Of a stretch of DNA of 64,000 nt, positions 46,032 through 60,285 are shown one piece after another. Position 1 is the first letter of the stretch. Each line of letters opens with the position of its first letter. Under the pieces are notes generated by a model. It was given only the letters and a program-made list of their open reading frames with translations, ran no database searches and was not told the origin of the DNA. Source of the stretch: Allium sativum (lineage: Eukaryota > Streptophyta > Magnoliopsida > Asparagales > Amaryllidaceae); assembly GCA_030737875.1 (NCBI GenBank), contig CM060918.1, forward strand, positions 775,924,552-775,988,551, written 5' to 3'. The translations under genes were made by a program, and so were the position numbers.

Positions 46032-47979
46032 ATAACAGGCATACTAAACCATACCTGGACCTGCAACCAAAGAGTTAGCACAACATACCGCTCAATACTC
46101 TAAGGTGCCACTAAACATGAGGTGTAAAGAATACGGGGGTGGGGGTGTGCATGACATAGTGATAACAAACAATCAAGCATAGCAACCATCCTCACATCTC
46201 TCACTCAGTGCGTAAAGCATACGATATCCACCACTCTGACCACCCACTCCTTGCTATGATCATTCTGCCCCATGGAGTCATAATGACACCACTACACCGA
46301 TCCATAGCCACTAGTCCTTGCTATGTCCACTTTGCCCCATGAAGCCATAACAGCTCCACTGCACTGGCTCATAGCCATGCTACGATCACTCTGCCCCATG
46401 GAGTAATAACTACCCCACTGCACTGATACGTAGCCTAACATCCGTCTCAGTGGTGAATCAAAGCTATGGATGTCGATAACCCCTTTGCACACGTCCCGCA
46501 GCAAAGCCCAACTCATGAAGTTGACCCGTTGGTTCCCAACTGGATCCTGGGTACAAACTTCCCATTTGGACTACCTTTGCATCTTGGGTTTTGGTCTTCT
46601 CCGGATCGGTTCGGAAATAAGCTTCCATTCTGCTCGGTTCGGTCCTCCATCAGTCCAAGAGTAGCTCCAGTTCGTGGCCACCAAGCGGTTCGGGTCATGG
46701 TGGTTCACTGGGTTCGGTTCGTGATACCTCCTCCAGGCGTCGGATCAGTTCGTTCTCCTTCCACCAGATCGGGTCATGGACACCCATTGGGTTCGGGTCG
46801 GACCCCTTCATCGCGTCGGATCGGATCGGGTCGAGTGACACGGTTCGAATCGGGTGCTCCCTTCAGGTCGTGCCACCATGCTCAGGTCGGAATGTGGAGC
46901 TTCGAGTGCGAGCGGTTTGGATCGTGCTTCCCCCTCCAATTCGATCCGGTTTGGGTGATTTCCTGCATTTCTTTCCAACGACTATTTTACGCCATTCGAC
47001 GGCGTTTTCGACTAATCTAACTTTTCTAATCAATCATACAACATACCATATAGTCATAGCAACATGCATGATCAACCAGAAACACCATAACAATAATTTG
47101 ATAGGTTAAAGCGGATCAAACATAGCCAAAATCCCATATTTTCCCTTAATCATGTTTAAGTAAAACTAATGATAGGATTAGTAAAACTTAACCAAACCAA
47201 CCAAATTTTTCAACAGAGGTCTCAAACAATATTTCGAAATTTATAAGCATTTTTCCAGAATTTATTCATGTTTAAATTCGCTAATTAACACTAATTACCC
47301 TTAATTAACCATAATTAGTGAGGAACTATGCAAATCACTCACCTTAGCCACAAATAAACTTTCAAAACTGAACTATCCTCTGATTTGGCGTTGTTCCCAA
47401 GACAACACAGCAGTTCTAACCTTGGTTTGGTGCTATTCCCCTTTGATTTGACGTAGATTAGGCTAATACTTGATTAGAAAGTGATTAGAGGTGATTCTAG
47501 ATGTTGGAGGGCATTGTTAGGGTTAGGGAAATGTTTTAGGCGGCTGAGAAAATGAAAATAGATCGTTCTCCTACTGTTCTCAGCCTTCCCATAACCCTAA
47601 TCCCGAAATGGGTTATGGGCCCTCTTGCTAATCACCCTAATTAGGCCTGGTTAAGTAGTTTTTCATCTTCCAAACCTTGTTTCAGCCATATCTACCAAAC
47701 GGTAAGTCCGTTTTTCATGTATGACCACTCTACGGAAAGGTAAACCATCATCCGGACCTAATAGAAGTGATTTTAGGTCAAAACTCCTTTCCAATCAAAA
47801 GTTATGGCCAAAACAAAGATCAGCTAGGGGCAAAACGGTCATTTAAAAATCGACAAAAATCATGAACATGGAAAATGACCCCAATAGTCCTCTCCCAAAG
47901 TTACATGACCATACGACTTTGTATGTGAAAGAAATAAATATTCTACGATCCTTCGATGCGTAGAATGCGGGTCGTTACA
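46032..47979 (-). repeat. 3' LTR of element 2, truncated
   Basis: It corresponds to 53225-55195. The part equivalent to 52699-53224 (LTR end) is absent and replaced by the 44770-46031 unit. The inner end is GGGTCGTTACA. Confidence 0.92.
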
Positions 47980-47991
47980 TTTTCCTCCCTT
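47980..47991 (-). other. Polypurine tract of element 2
   Basis: AAGGGAGGAAAA on the minus strand, adjoining the LTR start TGTAACGACCC. Confidence 0.88.
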
Positions 47992-48129
47992 AAGAAATTT
48001 CGTCCCCGAAATTCTTTAACCCAAAACATACAAAGGATCCCGCATGCCTACCAGCCATATACAACAATCAAACATGCAAAACAAACCTATCCTAGCATGC
48101 GGAAAGACTAAATCGAAACTGAAATCTTA

Positions 48130-51100
48130 TCAGGCGAAGAGTTCTGGATACGTCTTCCTAATGTTCTCCTCTGTCTCCCAAGTACAGTCATTCTCATTCT
48201 CGCCCCACTGAACTTTGACTAATTTCACCGCCTTCCTTCGAAGCTGCTTCGTATCGTTCCCAACAATACGCATAGGCCTGCGGTTCCCAACTGCCTCGGG
48301 TTCAACCTCGATATCGTCCAATTGATCCAGTGTAATAGTCGCACTAGGGTCGTGCACAAACTTCCTTAACTGAGAAACATGAAATACGTTGTGAACTCCC
48401 GCCATCTTCTCTGGTAATTCAACTTTATATGCCAAAATCCCAATTTGCTCAAGAACTGGGAATGGACCAACAAATCTTGGTGTTAACTTGCCTCTCCTGC
48501 CAAATCGTATCACGCTCTTTAACGGAGAAATCTTGACAAACACCAAGTCTCCAATGGAGAACTTTAATTCTCTTCTCCTCTTATCAGCATAACTCTTCTG
48601 CCTATCTTGGGCAGCCTTCATTCGATGTTGGATAACCTTAATCTTAGCTGAAGTTTCTCTTATCACATCTGGTCCAAGCACAAACTTCTCACCAGTTTCT
48701 AACCAACATGACGGTGAGTTACACGGTCTTCCATACAAAGCTTCAAATGGAGCCATACCAATACTGGATTGATAACTGTTGTTATATGCGAACTCCACTA
48801 GATGCAAATGGTCATCCCGTGATCCACCAAAGTCTAATATGCAAGCTCGCAAAAGATCTAACACTCGATTCACCCTCTCTGTCTGACCGTCGGTTTGAGG
48901 GTGGTATGCGGTACTGAGATGTAATTCCGATCCTAACGCCTCTTATAAGCTCTTCCAAAATCCACTAGTGAACAATGGATCTCAGTCACTTACAATGCCT
49001 TTGGGTATTCCATGAAATCTCACTACCCATTTCATATATAGCTCAGCTAACTTAGCTACCGTTCTATTCGACTTGACTGGTATAAACCTTGCACTCTTAG
49101 TCAATCGGTCCACAATCACCCAAATGCTATCATGGTCCGATCTAGTCCTTGGTAACCCATCAATGAAATCCATTGAGACTTGTTCCCATTTCCATTCTGG
49201 AACTTCTAATGGTTGCAACAAACCACTAGGCTTCTTTTGCTCAGCTTTAACTAGCTGGCAATTTATGCACTTGGATATAAACTTCCCAACGTCTCTTTTC
49301 ATCCCTTCCCAGTAGTAGGTTTGCTTCATGTCTCGATACATCTCGTTACCACCAGGGTTTATAGTCAGTTTTGAGTGATGACATTCTCTAAGCACTTCAT
49401 CTCTCAATCCATTGACATTGGGCACAACTAGTCTTCCATTCTTTATAAGCCATCCATCTCGATCAAGCCCATACTTGTTCATCTCCTCGTCGATACCCAT
49501 CTCTAACTTGGAGGTGACTTCCAATAAGTTATGATCGTCCCTCTGACTAGAGCCGATCCGCTCAATCAAAGTGGGTCCGATCATCAAATTTGCTAACATT
49601 TCTAGATCCAATTCGCACTTTGGTCTGAAATCATACCCAGCGATGTACTCCAGTTGCTTCCATTCTAGAAATATAGCCCCTAAACTGGTATGTCTTCTAC
49701 TCAATGCATCAGCTACCGCATTGCCCTTTCCTGGTGTGTATGCGATATCGAAATCATAGGAAGCCAAGAATTCTAACTATCTTTGCTGTCGGAGATTTAG
49801 ATCCTTCTGAGAGAAAAGATACTTTAGCGACTTATGATCAGTAAACAACTCGAATCTTTCTCCTAAGAGGTAATGTCTCTACATCTTCAATGCGAACACG
49901 ATCGCTGCTAATTCCAAATCATGGGTAGGATATCTTTTCTCATGCGGTTTCAGTTGCCTACTAGCATAAGCTACAACCCTACCTCCTTGCATCAGTACAA
50001 CACCTAGTCCGGTACCACATGCATCTGTATGTACTGTCATCTCTTCATTCCCCTTAGGAATGACTAACACTGGTGCACATGTCAACTTTTCCTTTAGACT
50101 CTTGAACGCATTCTCGCACTTTTCGTCCCAGACGAAAGCTTGATTCTTCTTGGTCAACTGAGTCAACGGTGCTGCTATCTTGGAGAAGTCTTGGATAAAC
50201 TTCCGATAATATCCAGCTAATCCCAAGAAACTTCTTATGTCCTTTGCATTCTTGGACGTAGACCAATCTTGTACCGTATCCACATTCGCAAAGTCCACGG
50301 CGATACCATTCTCTGAAACAACATGGCCCAAGAATCTCACTTCCCTTCTCCAGAAGTGACACTTAGAAAACTTTGCTTTCAATTGGTGTTTTCTCAACAC
50401 CTCCATCACTATCCTCAAATGTTCCTTGTGTTCTTCCTCTGTCCTCGAATAAACAAGTATATCGTCCACGAACACAAGAACAAACTTATACAACTGATCT
50501 CTGAATACCCTATTCATAAGATCCACAAAATATGCTGGTGCATTGGTCAACCCGAATGGCATGACCAACCACTCATAAAATCCAGACGACGTCCGAAAGG
50601 CCGTTTTAGCTATACTCTCAGCTTCCACTCTAAATTGATGAAAACCTGTCGCGTGATCCAACTGGGAGAACACTCTCGCGCCACTCAACTGATCAAACAA
50701 ATCATCTATCCGCGATAGAGGATATTTATTCTTCCTCATCACCTTATTCAATTCGCGGTAGTCCACACACAATCGAAGGGAACCATCTGCCTTGGTAGCA
50801 AACACAACTGGTTCTCCCCACTCAGAAACACTTCTTCTGATAAATCCCTTCTTCAAAAGATCACTCACTTGCACCTCGAGCTCTCGCTGCTCCCTTGGCG
50901 CCATACGATGAAGTGGCATCACTATAGGTCTGGCATATTTCACTAAATCAATACGGAACTCAATCTCTCGGTGTGGTGGAAGTTCAGTCACTTCCTCGAA
51001 GACGTCCGGATACTGGCCAGCCATGGGCACATCTGACAACTCATCATGCGGGATATCGAGGGAATTTAGAAAACTAGCCATTACCCCATCACTAGGTAGA

Positions 51101-52149
51101 CCACCAAATACTACCCTCCGCCCATCATCCGCTCTAACTATCACCAAATAGCCCTCACAGTCTACCACCACCCCGTATCTTTGGAGCCAATCGTCTCCCA
51201 AAATAATGCCAAACCCAGTAAAGCCCAAAACAAAGCAATCACAAACAAACATGCATCCATGACTCGATAAATTCAAATTTCGACAAATCATGCTAAGGCT
51301 AGTCGAACCACCAATTGGGTTCGTCACCGCTAAAGGTCTATCGACTATCTCGGGTTCCAATCCCAACATATCTACCAGGTCACTAGATATGAAGGAATGG
51401 GAAGCTCCGGTATCAAACAATACTCGAACAGGAACATCATAAACAGAAAGCATACCTTGAATAACAACATTCTTTCCCTTCTCCACCGCAGTTGGGGCAT
51501 TAGACGAAGAAGGAACAACATTGATAGCATATGCTTTCACAATCTTCTTTTCCTTAGGGGGTTGCTGACACTTGTCCTTGTGATGTCCCACTTGGCCACA
51601 GTTGAAGCACTTCCTATCCGCTGGCTTGGCCCGACATTCTTTGGCATAGTGGCCCTTCTTACCACAGCTGAAGCACTCAATATCTTTCTTACTCTTTTTC
51701 TGGCCATCCTTGGTCTGATTCTGCTTTCTCTTATTCTGAGAACCATTCTTGCCTCCACCGCTTACTTGCGGCTTTGGCTCTTCTGCAGATGCAACCTCAG
51801 TCTTTGACTTGGGGTATAGACTATCCGATCTCAAAGCTTTCCCCACAATCGATTCAAACGTCTCATCGATGTGGTTAACAAGCCTTTCCCCCAAGTACCG
51901 ATCCAAGCCTGTTATAAACTTCTCACTCCTCTTCTCGGGAGTGTCAATGAGGGATAATCCATACTTTGATAAAGTATCGAACTCAGCAATATACTCCGAG
52001 ATAGCACTACCATTCTGCTTTAGCTCCAAGAACCACTTAAACAATACTGACTTCTGAGCAGCTGGAACAAACTTGTCGCTAAAGCGAGTCTTGAACCGAT
52101 CCCAAGTAATCTGATCCTCGGGAGTAGCTTCCTTAATAGCGTCCACCAA
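48130..52149 (-). pseudogene. Gag C-terminus and Pol of element 2, four nonsense codons
   Basis: One frame runs through the whole segment. It holds the gag capsid C-terminal half, two CCHC knuckles ([14 protein letters not shown] and [14 protein letters not shown]), protease [12 protein letters not shown] with FVDDIL, RNase H with TDACGTG, the integrase finger and catalytic sites, and a chromodomain ending CTWETE..YPELF. It is broken by TAG at 49879-49881 and 49777-49779 (both where element 1 has Trp), TGA at 48982-48984 (Arg in element 1's VSDRDP) and TAA at 48943-48945 (Gln in element 1). All four fit single transitions. Gag and protease share a frame here, unlike element 1. The product cannot be made; the sequence is useful only as a relative for comparison. 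Confidence 0.93.
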
Positions 52150-52496
52150 TTCATTGTCTGACCTTGCAGCTGACGGGATGCTAGCTTTTTCTTCATCGCA
52201 TCCTCGATACCTAAGTCTTCGAAGATACGCTCATAGCTGTCCAACCAATCCTGAACTTCTGTAGCCGATTCCGTTCCGTGGAACGACTTTCCACCAAGAC
52301 TAGTGTAATCCTTGCAAAGCTTGGCGAAATCGGCTCTAGGCGCCTGCACCGCTGCACCACCACCATTTGTAGCATTGGGAACTGCTCCTTGCACATTTCT
52401 AAGCATCTCTCTTATGAAGTCAGTAAACATAGCCCTCATGTCAGGAGCATTCCCATTGTTGGCTCCTCTACCAGCACCCCTCATATATCGGCTCAT
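52020..52496 (-). pseudogene. Gag N-terminal part of element 2, frameshifted
   Basis: It starts at ATG 52496 with an Arg/Gly-rich MSRYMRGAGRG leader, then a gag domain start ([31 protein letters not shown]). True homology ends at about residue 118 (MNWW, near 52145). The remaining ~40 residues are out of frame, because gag continues in the -1 frame from 52149. No slippery heptamer is seen, so an indel is likely. Confidence 0.88.
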
Positions 52497-52684
52497 TGTT
52501 CAATCTGTAAAGAGAAACGATTAACCATCCTCTTTGAGGTGTCAGTGCAGTGCGACTTCATCCTTAGCTATACTAATAGTATGTATATATATAGGTTTTG
52601 AAAACCAAAATAATCACAAATACGCGCTCTCATATATGTATTATCTCTCCCTGGTGTGTTTCCTTAGGTTAACTACGCAACCTC

Positions 52685-52696
52685 GCTCTGATACCA
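52685..52696 (-). other. Primer-binding site of element 2 (initiator tRNA-Met)
   Basis: TGGTATCAGAGC on the minus strand, two bases from the LTR. The leader 52497-52684 shows nothing else. Confidence 0.95.
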
Positions 52697-52698
52697 AA

Positions 52699-55195
52699 TG
52701 AGACGGCCCGCCCCGCACCAGCCGACACTTCCAATGAAAGTGCGTTGTGCCGATGTCTAACTAGCATGGGACGGTCGTCAAAGAAAGGAAAAGTAAGAAA
52801 TTTGAACTAATAAGGAACCTGTAGAACGTCTCACAGCGCATGGAATAAAATATAATAATAACATACTTGACATAAAACAGGTGAGACAGTGCATAAGCTG
52901 AAAACAAAACATTATAGCAGCGGAAAATCCAAATACATCTTATGTTCCACATCATTGTTATTACAACTTTCGAAAACTGTCTCTAAAGCAAATAAGTAAG
53001 GTACACTACTAATACCCAAAGTAGTGACCAACAACAACACCGGGAGAATATCTTTATATATCATACGTGGGAGTCTCCTGCTCATCTCCGGTACAACTAC
53101 TCGTGCATACCACCTAACATGTCTCTAGTCTGCCCGTTTAAGAGCACCCAGAGTAATAAGAAGAGACATAAAACTCTGGGTCAGACAAAAGTCTGGTATG
53201 AGCGATAAGCATCAAAACAGAACAATAACAGGTATACTAAACCATACCTGGACCTGCAACCAAAGAGTTAGCACAACATACCATTCAATACTCTAAGGTG
53301 CCACTAAACATGAGGTGTAAAGAATACGGGGAGGAGGGGTGTGCATGACATAGTGATAACAAACAATCAAACATAGCAACCATCCTTACATCTCTCAGTC
53401 AGTGCGTAAAGCATATGATATCCACCGCTCTGACCACCCATTCCTTGCTATGATCACTCTGCCGCATGGAGTCATAATGACACCACTGCACTGATCCATA
53501 GCCACTAGTCCTTGCTATGTCCACTATGCCCCATGAAGCCATAACAGCTCCACTGCACTGGCTCATAGCCATGCTACGATCACTCTACCCCATGGAGTAA
53601 TAACTACCCTACTGCACTGATACGTAGCCTAACATCCGTCTCAGTGGTGAATTAAAGCTATGGACGTCGATAACCCCTTTGCACACGTCCCGCAGCAAAG
53701 CCCAACTCATGAATTTGACCCATTGGTTCCCAACTGAATCCTGGGTACATACTTCCCATTTGGACTACCTTTGCATCTCGGGTTTTGGTCTTCTCCGGAT
53801 CGGTTCGGAAATAAGCTTCCATTCTGTTTGGTCCTCCATCAGTCCAAGAGTAGCTCCAGTTCGTGGCCACCAAGCGATTCGGGTCGTGGTGCTTCATTGG
53901 GTTCGGTTCGTGATGCCTCCTCCAGGCGTCGGATCAGTTCGTTCTCCTTCCACCGGATCGGGTCATGGACATCCATTGGGTTCGGGTCGGACCCCTTCAA
54001 CGCTTCGGATCGGGTCGGGGCTTGTACTAGCTCATGGTCGGATCGGGTCGAGTGACACGGTTCGGATCGGGTGCTCCCTTCAGGTCGTGCCACCATGCTC
54101 AGGTTGGATTGTGGAGCTTCGAGTGCGAGCGGTTCGGATCATGCTTCCCCCTCCGATCCGATCCGGTTCGGGTGATTTCCTGCACTTCTTTCCAGCGACT
54201 GTTTTAAGCCATTCGATGGCATTTTCGACCAATCTAACTTTTCTAATCAATCACACAACATACCATATAGTCATAGCAACATGCATAATCAACCACAAAC
54301 ACCAAAACAATAATTTGATAGGTTAAAATGGATCAAACATAGCCAAAATCCCATATTTTCCCTTAATCATGTTTAAGTAAAACTAATGATAGGATTAGTA
54401 AAACTTAACCAAATCAACCAAATTTTCCAACAGAGGTCTAAAACAATATTTCGAAATCTATAAGCATTTTTCCAAAATTTATTCATGTTTAAATTCGCTA
54501 ATTAACACTAATTACCCTTAATTAACCATAATTAGTGAGGAACTATGCAAATCACTCACCTTAGCCACAAATAAACTTTCAAAACTGAACTATCCTCTGA
54601 TTTGGCGCTATTCCCAAGACAACACAGCAGTTCTAACCTTGCTTTGGTGCTATTCCCCTTTGATTTGACGTAGATTAGGCTAATACTTGATTAGAAAGTG
54701 ATTAGAGGTGATTCTAGATGTTGGAGGCCATTGTTAGGGTTAGGGAAATGTTTTAGGCGGCTGAGAAAATGAAAATAGATCATTCTCCTACTGTTCTCAG
54801 CCTTCCCATAACCCTAATCCCGAAATGAGTTATGGGCCCTCTTGCTAATCACCCTAATTAGGCCCGGTTAAGCAGTTTTTCATCTTCTAAACCTTGCTTC
54901 AGCCATATCTCCTAAACGGTAAGTCCGTTTTTCACATATGACCACTCTAGGGAAAGGTAAACCATCATCCAAACCTAATGGAAGTGGTTTCAAATCAAAA
55001 CTCCTTTCCAATCAAAAGTTATGGCCAAAGTAAGATCAGCCAGGGGCAAAACGGTCATTTAAAAATCGACAAAAATCATGAACATGGGAAATGACCCCAA
55101 TAGTCCTCTCCCAAAGTTAAATGACCATACGACTTCGTATGTGAAAGAAATAATTATTCTACGATCCTTCGATGTGTAGAATGCGGGTCGTCACA
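52699..55195 (-). repeat. 5' LTR of element 2 (2.5 kb)
   Basis: Plus-strand ends are TGAGACGGCCCGCCCC and GCGGGTCGTCACA. It contains the CGGATCGGGTC-type GC-rich repeats at 53780-54180. Frames inside, such as 53679-54326, are by-products. The solo LTR at 34113 is the same family. Confidence 0.93.
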
Positions 55196-55330
55196 ACACG
55201 ACGCATCAGAACACAAACATGAGAACATTTTATTGCTATTACAACAATTTATATCAGAGCACAAGATATCAGAGTTCAAATGAATAATACATAGCGGAAA
55301 ATATCAGAGATTTAAATTATAAAACGACGA

Positions 55331-55331
55331 A

Positions 55332-55370
<39 letters not shown>
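55331..55370. repeat. (TA)n microsatellite
   Basis: Two TA runs separated by TACA. Confidence 0.9.
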
Positions 55371-55375
<5 letters not shown>

Positions 55376-56557
55376 AATATAATGATGTGTAGCGGAAAAC
55401 ATCAACTAACACAGTTGAAAGAAATAAACGGATACAAAGCATTCCATATATAGCTCCAGCTGTAATCTAGGATCCTGTGAAAATAAAGAATCAGCAAAAC
55501 CAAAACTTTTGACTCCTCGTGTGGAAAATATGGGCATCCAAAGTTTAGGTGGAAACAATAAACTCCGAGTCAGTCATGGGACTAGTGTGAGAACTAAAAT
55601 AGTTATTAACTTTTATTTTAATCTTGGGTAAATCAAGGGACCACGCCGTATAACATGGAACGTGTTTCCTCCTAAGAATACCATAAACAAACAACGCAAT
55701 GCTAAAAAGAAAAAATGAAGCCATTATAAGACTCAGGTCCCATCACACAATGCAACGCAAGCCGGAGGATAGAATTTTACCTTATAATGGCCAAATATGA
55801 TTGGTACGCAAAATTTATCTTTTATTATTATTATTATAAGTGAAGAAATCAACTTCAAATATAAATGTATCAATCATAGGCGGCAAAGGTACCATATATT
55901 ATGTCGTCGTACCATATATTCTGTCGCCATATAGGTTTAAAACTAAATCCGAAAGGTCGCGCATTGGAAATTGGATTTCCATCTATGAACCGAGGCAAGG
56001 GATCTTCCTCACCGATTTCGTGATACTCTAGCAAATGCCTCATGATTACATACTCTGGGCAATCCTTGGATCTTTAGGGCCGGTCAGTCGTCACTGATTG
56101 GCAATACCAAAAACAATACGTTAGCCGGTTCTATCGAACCTCTAAAATGGTCAGTCACGTCGACCATCTAGTACCTTTTAGTCAGTCCTGATATCAAATC
56201 CAAGGTACCTCGCTAGCCATCAAATAATATCCAACATCCACATAAGTAAATGTCTGGGCTCCATACCATGACGTCACTTCTAGCTAGAAGCTAACGTATG
56301 TCCATTTCCCTGCAGTCACGATCCCCTTTTTGGTTCATACCGGGGTGTGAAGCTCGCAAATTTAAATGCTATTTAAAGTTGTGCTTTGATCATCAACTAC
56401 AAAGCCTTGCTTTTCAACAAAAGCTTTGATCCATGCATCTCAGCATGCCACATTGTCAATCCATACCGTATCGTTGATTTTTATCAATATATAACCTCTA
56501 AGCTCGTACGTCTTAGAGAAGGGTGTTAAGCAAGAGAATAAATTCTCTGCCACCAAA

Positions 56558-56581
56558 CATATATATATATATATATATATA
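56558..56581. repeat. (TA)n microsatellite
   Basis: An uninterrupted ATATAT run inside the LTR. Confidence 0.9.
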
Positions 56582-59500
56582 TTTAGCAGAGATCAATGAA
56601 TACAGTATAGAGGGATACAATGTCAGACATACCATCCATTTGCAAGTCTGTTCTGGGTCTGAACGAAACCGGTGACACCTTATTCCTCACCCCGTATGTC
56701 CAATACAGGGGAGAGGCCCTCGCATATCCGGTCGATCTCCAAGTACGTCTGGACGATCACCACTTATTACCTTGTCTTGGGTGTACGGCCCAATCAAGAC
56801 ATCAGTAATGATCCAAACGATGTAAAGATCTCCAGTCTTCAACCACCGTCTTCTTCGACTTTTAGTTGTCATTTCAGTTATTCAAAATGGGTTAAACCCG
56901 ATCTTTCTGAATAACTTGCGTATCTTATAATCAAGTGCTATAAAAACACATCATACGCCTCATTCCAATCCAGAATATACTTTTATTCAAATATTCTTTT
57001 CAAAATTTAAACCAAATTAAGGGTTATCAAACTAGTCCGAATTATCGAGCCTTATGAAGTAATCATTTATTTTATTATCTCAGTCCCAACTTATTCATCC
57101 CATGAAGCAAAACTGGTAGTACTCCATATCTAACACCCACTGTGTTGTCGGTAAAATAATTTACCATTTCATATTCAAATCTAATTAAAGATTTAACTAT
57201 TGCATGGAGTAAAATTGGTGGTACTCCATTCTTGATCATTTCTTGAATTTGGTAAATTTAATTACTTATTCTCATTTCAATCTAATTAAAGATTCATTAA
57301 AACTCCAACTTCGTTTTAATCCCAAAAATCATTACTTTACGATTATTTAACTTTAAGAAATTAATCTTGTCTTTAATTGAGTTAAAGAACCAATGTTATT
57401 AAAATACAGTTCTCAATAAACCCAAATAAAGTTCCATTAAATATGGAATCTTCATGGGAAAAAAATCAATATATAATTGATATAAATTTCCGTGTCAGAC
57501 TAATAATTTAAATGAAATAACGGTAAAGCCTTTTAAATTCCGTATATAATAACGGTCTTCCTTCATGGAAGCTCAGCTCGATTGTTACCAAATCGAATTC
57601 CATTCAATTCCAATTTAAAATTTTAAACTGGAAAACTTTACTTTGGAAAATTTCCATTAAATCTTAATAAAAATATTTATAAATTTCAAATCATATCTTC
57701 ACTGTTAATTGGGTTAAAGAACTAATGTTATTTAAAACATCGCTCATGATAAACCTAAAGTCCAATTTAATTAATTGGTAAACTTCTCTAAATCCTAATT
57801 AAAAGATTCATTCTTTTCTCAACTGGGTTTAAGAACAGTGTTATTGATGACACCATTCATGACAAATCCAAAATCCAATTTGATATTAAATACAAGGCAC
57901 TAAATAGAAATATATCGTCTTATATTCAATATCCAATTCTGAAACCAACGGATATCGTACAGGGAATAACGATATCTGTATCTTCCAAATTTCTCAACGA
58001 TATCTGTATAATCACGGAATCCAATATCGAAATATTCTGAAGATTATTTCCATTCAAATCCATTCCGATTCATACATTGGAAAATTCTGGTTAGATTAAA
58101 ACCATTTTAATTTCTTTCAGTTCTTTATTCTAGTTGTTAACTATTTCATTCAGATAAATATCTTTTATCTTTCCAAAATTTGGAATATTTAAGCCAAAAT
58201 CTTTACCAAATCATTTATTAATATTTAACACAATTTTTCCATATTTTTAATAACTTTATTAAGGCCCTTACAGTCAGTTTTCAATATTGGCCACAGAACT
58301 ACATCCATTGCGACCTTTTCCAAAACTGATTTGGACATATCTTAAAATCTAACTGTTAGAATTCAAATCTCTTATTGTCATTCGAAAGCTCTTTTCGATA
58401 CGAACCCAACGGTTCCAGTTTTTGGAGAATCCGACGGTCGGATCTCCTGTTACATCAATTTGAAGTTAATAGTTGAAATTCGCGAACGGTCGCTGCGTGA
58501 TACGTTCTATTCAAACCATATATATATTTACATATATAATATTTTTCGTCGATTTCCTTTTTAAAACGTATTTTATAAATCGTTTATAAATTCATTTTAA
58601 AACGATTTCAACTTCCATTTCAATTTTAAATCAAAACTGTATATTCCATACCATTATAATATTAAAATGATAATATTTTCAAAATTTCAGATTTTGGAAT
58701 CAAATCTTTTCGATTTTCATTATAAGATGAATAAAATCAACAGAAAATTATGTTCGAGTTAAAATGGCGTGTATCTACTTAACTCGGCTTCATATTCATT
58801 TCAGTTATGAATATTTCAATATTTTTGTGTCCTTCCAAAATCGGACATCAAAATCATATTTTGATTCTTCACTGAATATTGTTTTAAAATATTCGTTTAT
58901 ATTATGAATTGGAATCAAACTCAATCATTTACCATATAATTTTATTTATATGGATTCCATACATCGCATGTATTCAAAAATAGTGATAAGCAACTATTAA
59001 ACAGTCATTTCACATCCAGAGTGCAATTTACAACTATATAAGCATTAAGTAATTAAATAATGTTTATCACAGTCTGTCAATCAGTTGGTTGATATACAAT
59101 TAAATCCAAGAGAGATGTGAATTAATTATCGTCCCATGACCCGTGTGGGGTTTACATCACAGTCCATGTGAACATATCTACATATTTTCACAGTTTAATA
59201 TAAACGTTTATTTTTAACAATGCATATTTTCACAGTTTAATAATGATAATATTAGAAGTGTAACATCCATCAATCACCAAACAAATATTGCAATCACAAG
59301 CAGTCAACATATATTCAGTTATAAAAATAAATAATTGTACAAAATTTTGAGTGAGTGATTTCTCACATTGGTTTCCACTCCGTCAGTCTTTATTTGGAGA
59401 TTTTATTTTTAAACTAAATTACTAAAAATTCAACTTGCTCCTTTCCGTTCTGGTCAGTTCCATGTTGTAGTGTTCGTTGTCACGAATCCAACGCAACAGA

Positions 59501-60285
59501 TTTCATCCAATTCTATTATCGTTTGAAAAAGTTACGGGGTTCAAAACATTAATAATTAAACTTAAGATAATTATATTCTTAATTAACTTAATTAAATTTA
59601 TAAACCTTCTTTACTATTCAAAAACTCAGCCGAATACTGGAACCCATCGTTCCAAACTAGGTTTAGAAACCGCCGCCACCACGTCCATCGTTACCTCGAT
59701 TAACACCCACGCTGTAGGCCGCCTTAGCAACGCCTCCCATCACTCTGAACCGAAGCCGCCTCGCACCCCCTTTACGTCGGAATTTGGCTTCGAATGGCGG
59801 AGCTTTGAAGCCAGATTTCCCCCAAAATATTATACGATACTTGATCATATTTATATAGATTTGAAGATCAAACATTCTTCTTTGTTTTTTGTGTTGGAAT
59901 CATGGATCAATTCGGAGTAGAATGGATGAAAATTGGGACCGAAATTTGGACGATTTGGAGCGTCGGTTTCGAAGTGGCGGCTGGTCTGGGAATGAGACTA
60001 GGGTTTCGGTGTGCAAGGGTTTATATTAATATTATTTTAATTCTCTAATTAGTTCAATTCCATCCGAACTCCAAATTAAACCCAACGACTGTCGTCCCTA
60101 ACCAAATACCCATATTCCGGACACAATGAAATATGTTTCGTAAGCTAATTTGGCTGTTTCGATCAGTTTTTATCAAAATTAAAATATAAATTAATATAAC
60201 GTTCAATATTAATTCCAATATACATTTTAATTTACCAGTGCCACATACTGATACCGAAAATTGTGAAAATTGAAATCTAGCTATG

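Larger units (their letters stand above)
46032..55195 (-). mobile_element. Element 2: decayed Ty3/gypsy chromovirus
   Basis: Minus-strand order: 5' LTR (55195-52699), primer site, gag, pol with chromodomain, polypurine tract, 3' LTR (47979-46032, missing its last ~526 bp). In a ~180-bp stretch (46466 versus 53660) I count about seven substitutions and one small indel between the LTRs, so it is older than element 1. It lies ~50 bp inside the LTR at 55196-60913. Confidence 0.93.

Noticed and set aside
46466..47020. 184-codon frame with ATG start
   Set aside because: It lies in the element 2 LTR, is made of CGGGTTCGG-type repeats and has no recognisable domain. Its counterpart at 53679-54326 reads differently because of indels.
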